From assembly GCF_002443255.2 (NCBI RefSeq), contig NW_019211456.1:16849557-16913556 (forward strand): 64,000 nucleotides of DNA, read 5' to 3'. Positions 62,741 to 64,000 of the stretch are shown here, piece after piece. This DNA is from Varroa destructor (taxonomy: Eukaryota > Arthropoda > Arachnida > Mesostigmata > Varroidae). Under the pieces are notes generated by a model that was not told where the DNA came from, ran no database searches, and saw only the letters and a program-made list of their open reading frames with translations. Every line of letters begins with the position of its first letter. The first letter of the stretch is position 1. A program made the translations under genes and the position numbers.

Positions 62741-63190
62741 TCAAAGCGACGGAAAAGTCTGTCTGTGCACGCCTGCTTGAACGGAGACAAAACTGATAAG
62801 TAGAATAGGGCGGAGAGCGTTACGATGGGTGACGGAGGGCAGCATAGACATATTGTGAATGAGCGTGTCAGTGTGTGTGGGTGTGTCTGTGTGCACAAAC
62901 AGGTCTGGATGTAGTTCTCCAAACACGGAAAAAAAGACCTCCGCTAATTTGTGTGAAAGCTTTTTGTCATCGAGAGACACGTACTGTTGCGACAGCCAGT
63001 CAGCCACTTGCGGGAAAGTACGTGATGTCGGAACGTGACTCGCAATAGTCGAATGGAAGACGGCATCTATGAGGCGAAGGACAAGCTCGCAATACGAAAG
63101 GCTACAGAAAGGCTGGAAATGCTCGGAGTGTGGCGGGCTAAACATATACGACAGTATATTAGTATACGGCACTAGCTTTTTGCGACGATA
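62741..63190 (-). CDS. Candidate exon, unidentified protein
   Basis: The longest frame in the window (172 codons from 63259). A strong acceptor (TTTACCTTTCTGATACTTCAG) lies inside it, so I start the exon at 63190, at phase 0. The first 95 or so residues look like a real globular protein: RRKKLVPYTNILSYMFS, then SLSYCELVLRLIDAVFHSTI, then FPQVADWLSQQYVSLDDKKL, then LAEVFFSVFGELHPDL. After that the frame passes through a GT/CA-rich tract (about 62867-62898), giving a VHTDTPTHTDT run that is probably not coding. The true exon therefore probably ends between about 62950 and 62890, where only weak donors are seen (for example GCGGAG/GTCTTT). No family is recognised. Confidence 0.35.
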   Translation of the reverse strand, partial: YRRKKLVPYTNILSYMFSPPHSEHFQPFCSLSYCELVLRLIDAVFHSTIASHVPTSRTFPQVADWLSQQYVSLDDKKLSHKLAEVFFSVFGELHPDLFVHTDTPTHTDTLIHNMSMLPSVTHRNALRPILLISFVSVQAGVHRQTFPSL

Positions 63191-63471
63191 CTGAAGTATC
63201 AGAAAGGTAAATCCTGTTCGAGTAAATTTGCTTATGACAAAGAAAACGTATGTTCGCACTAAAAAGCTATTTACTTTTTACTCAAGTATAGGTAATAAGC
63301 AGCCTTGAAGTTGGAAGGATTTCATGGTCTTTCGGCTACGCAATAAGTAGTGTTCCTTATGTTTGACGTTTTTCAAATCGCAGGCTTTGAGCTAATATTG
63401 CTTGAATAATAAGAAACAAATAAAATTAATAGGCCTGGTTAACCAAACTCCAAGAACTAGCTTATCTTTAC

Positions 63472-63614
63472 TAATCATAATAAGCATAATCATAATAAAT
63501 TTTTTAAGCTTTTTGTGGCTAACAACCAATAGTCAGCCCTTTTAGCACCTAAGTTGAATTATTTCACTCTTACTTTTCCCCTTACATTACAAGTTGCATA
63601 ATTTTACATTACAA
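63472..63614 (+). repeat. Two pairs of short direct repeats
   Basis: TAATCATAATAA occurs at 63472-63483 and 63487-63498; TTACATTACAA occurs at 63582-63592 and 63604-63614. Both are AT-rich and may be replication slippage products. Confidence 0.85.
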
Positions 63615-64000
63615 ATTAAACAAAAAACATTTGCAAATTTCTTCCGCGAAAAAAGCAAGTGTCTTTTTGCAGCCCTCACATCCCGTCAGGGAACGGGGTT
63701 AGTATAATAATACTTAGACTGAATGGAGATGGATTTGCATCCTGGTAATTTATTTAAGTTAATTATATTTTCTCCTGACCCACGGCTTGGGTTCAGTCAG
63801 AATGATAACCAATACCAATCTCAAAACACAGACGTTCCTAGCGGCTGTTCATATGTTCATTGCCTCTTGCCTCCACTACTGTTGCGCTCCGAACCCCTCC
63901 TCGACGCATCGTACGTCGCGAGCTGAAAAAGGGCTTTCCCCAATAACCGAGATCAGTTGGAATAAACGACGGTGCCCAGCTGTGCCAAATCTGTCGCGAT

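Overview
The window looks like animal nuclear DNA, most likely from an arthropod. It is AT-rich (judged by eye, not counted). CpG is not obviously depleted, there are no long uninterrupted reading frames and no operon-like packing, and simple repeats are scattered throughout. It also carries a decayed mariner-family transposase of a kind common in arthropod genomes. A small-genome arachnid such as a mite is my guess; nothing in the sequence proves it. I saw no tRNA, rRNA, CRISPR array or bacterial gene structure.

No gene can be named with confidence. The number of 60-120 codon open frames is close to what chance gives at this base composition, so a frame alone is weak evidence. I kept frames only where an amino-acid pattern looked protein-like and splice signals bounded it in a compatible phase, or where a family motif was visible. 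The two best models are both on the minus strand: exons at 40280-40162, 40009-39685 and 39576-39491 (introns of 152 and 108 bases), and exons at 36808-36665, 36360-36144 and 35913-35864 (introns of 304 and 230 bases). Both keep frame through every junction and end in a stop, but I recognise neither protein. Weaker single-exon candidates lie at 779-1057, 19883-20172, 20428-20576, 48926-49350, 60776-60980, 60975-61361 and 62741-63190 (all minus) and 9962-10013 and 5990-6178 (plus). A minus-strand start with a good signal peptide sits at 58785.

Layout: 1-5 kb has a palindromic GTAC microsatellite and a cysteine-rich exon candidate. 5-16 kb is mostly featureless. 16.2-17.7 kb has a CpG-dense patch and then the mariner relic. 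18-32 kb is AT-rich, with a possible membrane-protein exon near 20 kb and a palindrome cluster at 23.7 kb. 32-40 kb is the most structured part: a near-perfect 18-bp hairpin, a perfect 22-bp palindrome inside a predicted intron, a cluster of a repeated heptamer, and both best gene models. 41-58 kb is mostly empty apart from a terminal-exon candidate at 49 kb and a doubtful reverse-transcriptase remnant at 54.6 kb. 58.5-63.3 kb is richer in GC and has several minus-strand exon candidates that may belong to one or two genes.

I found no system that I can present as clearly new. The 32-40 kb segment is the best place to look first.
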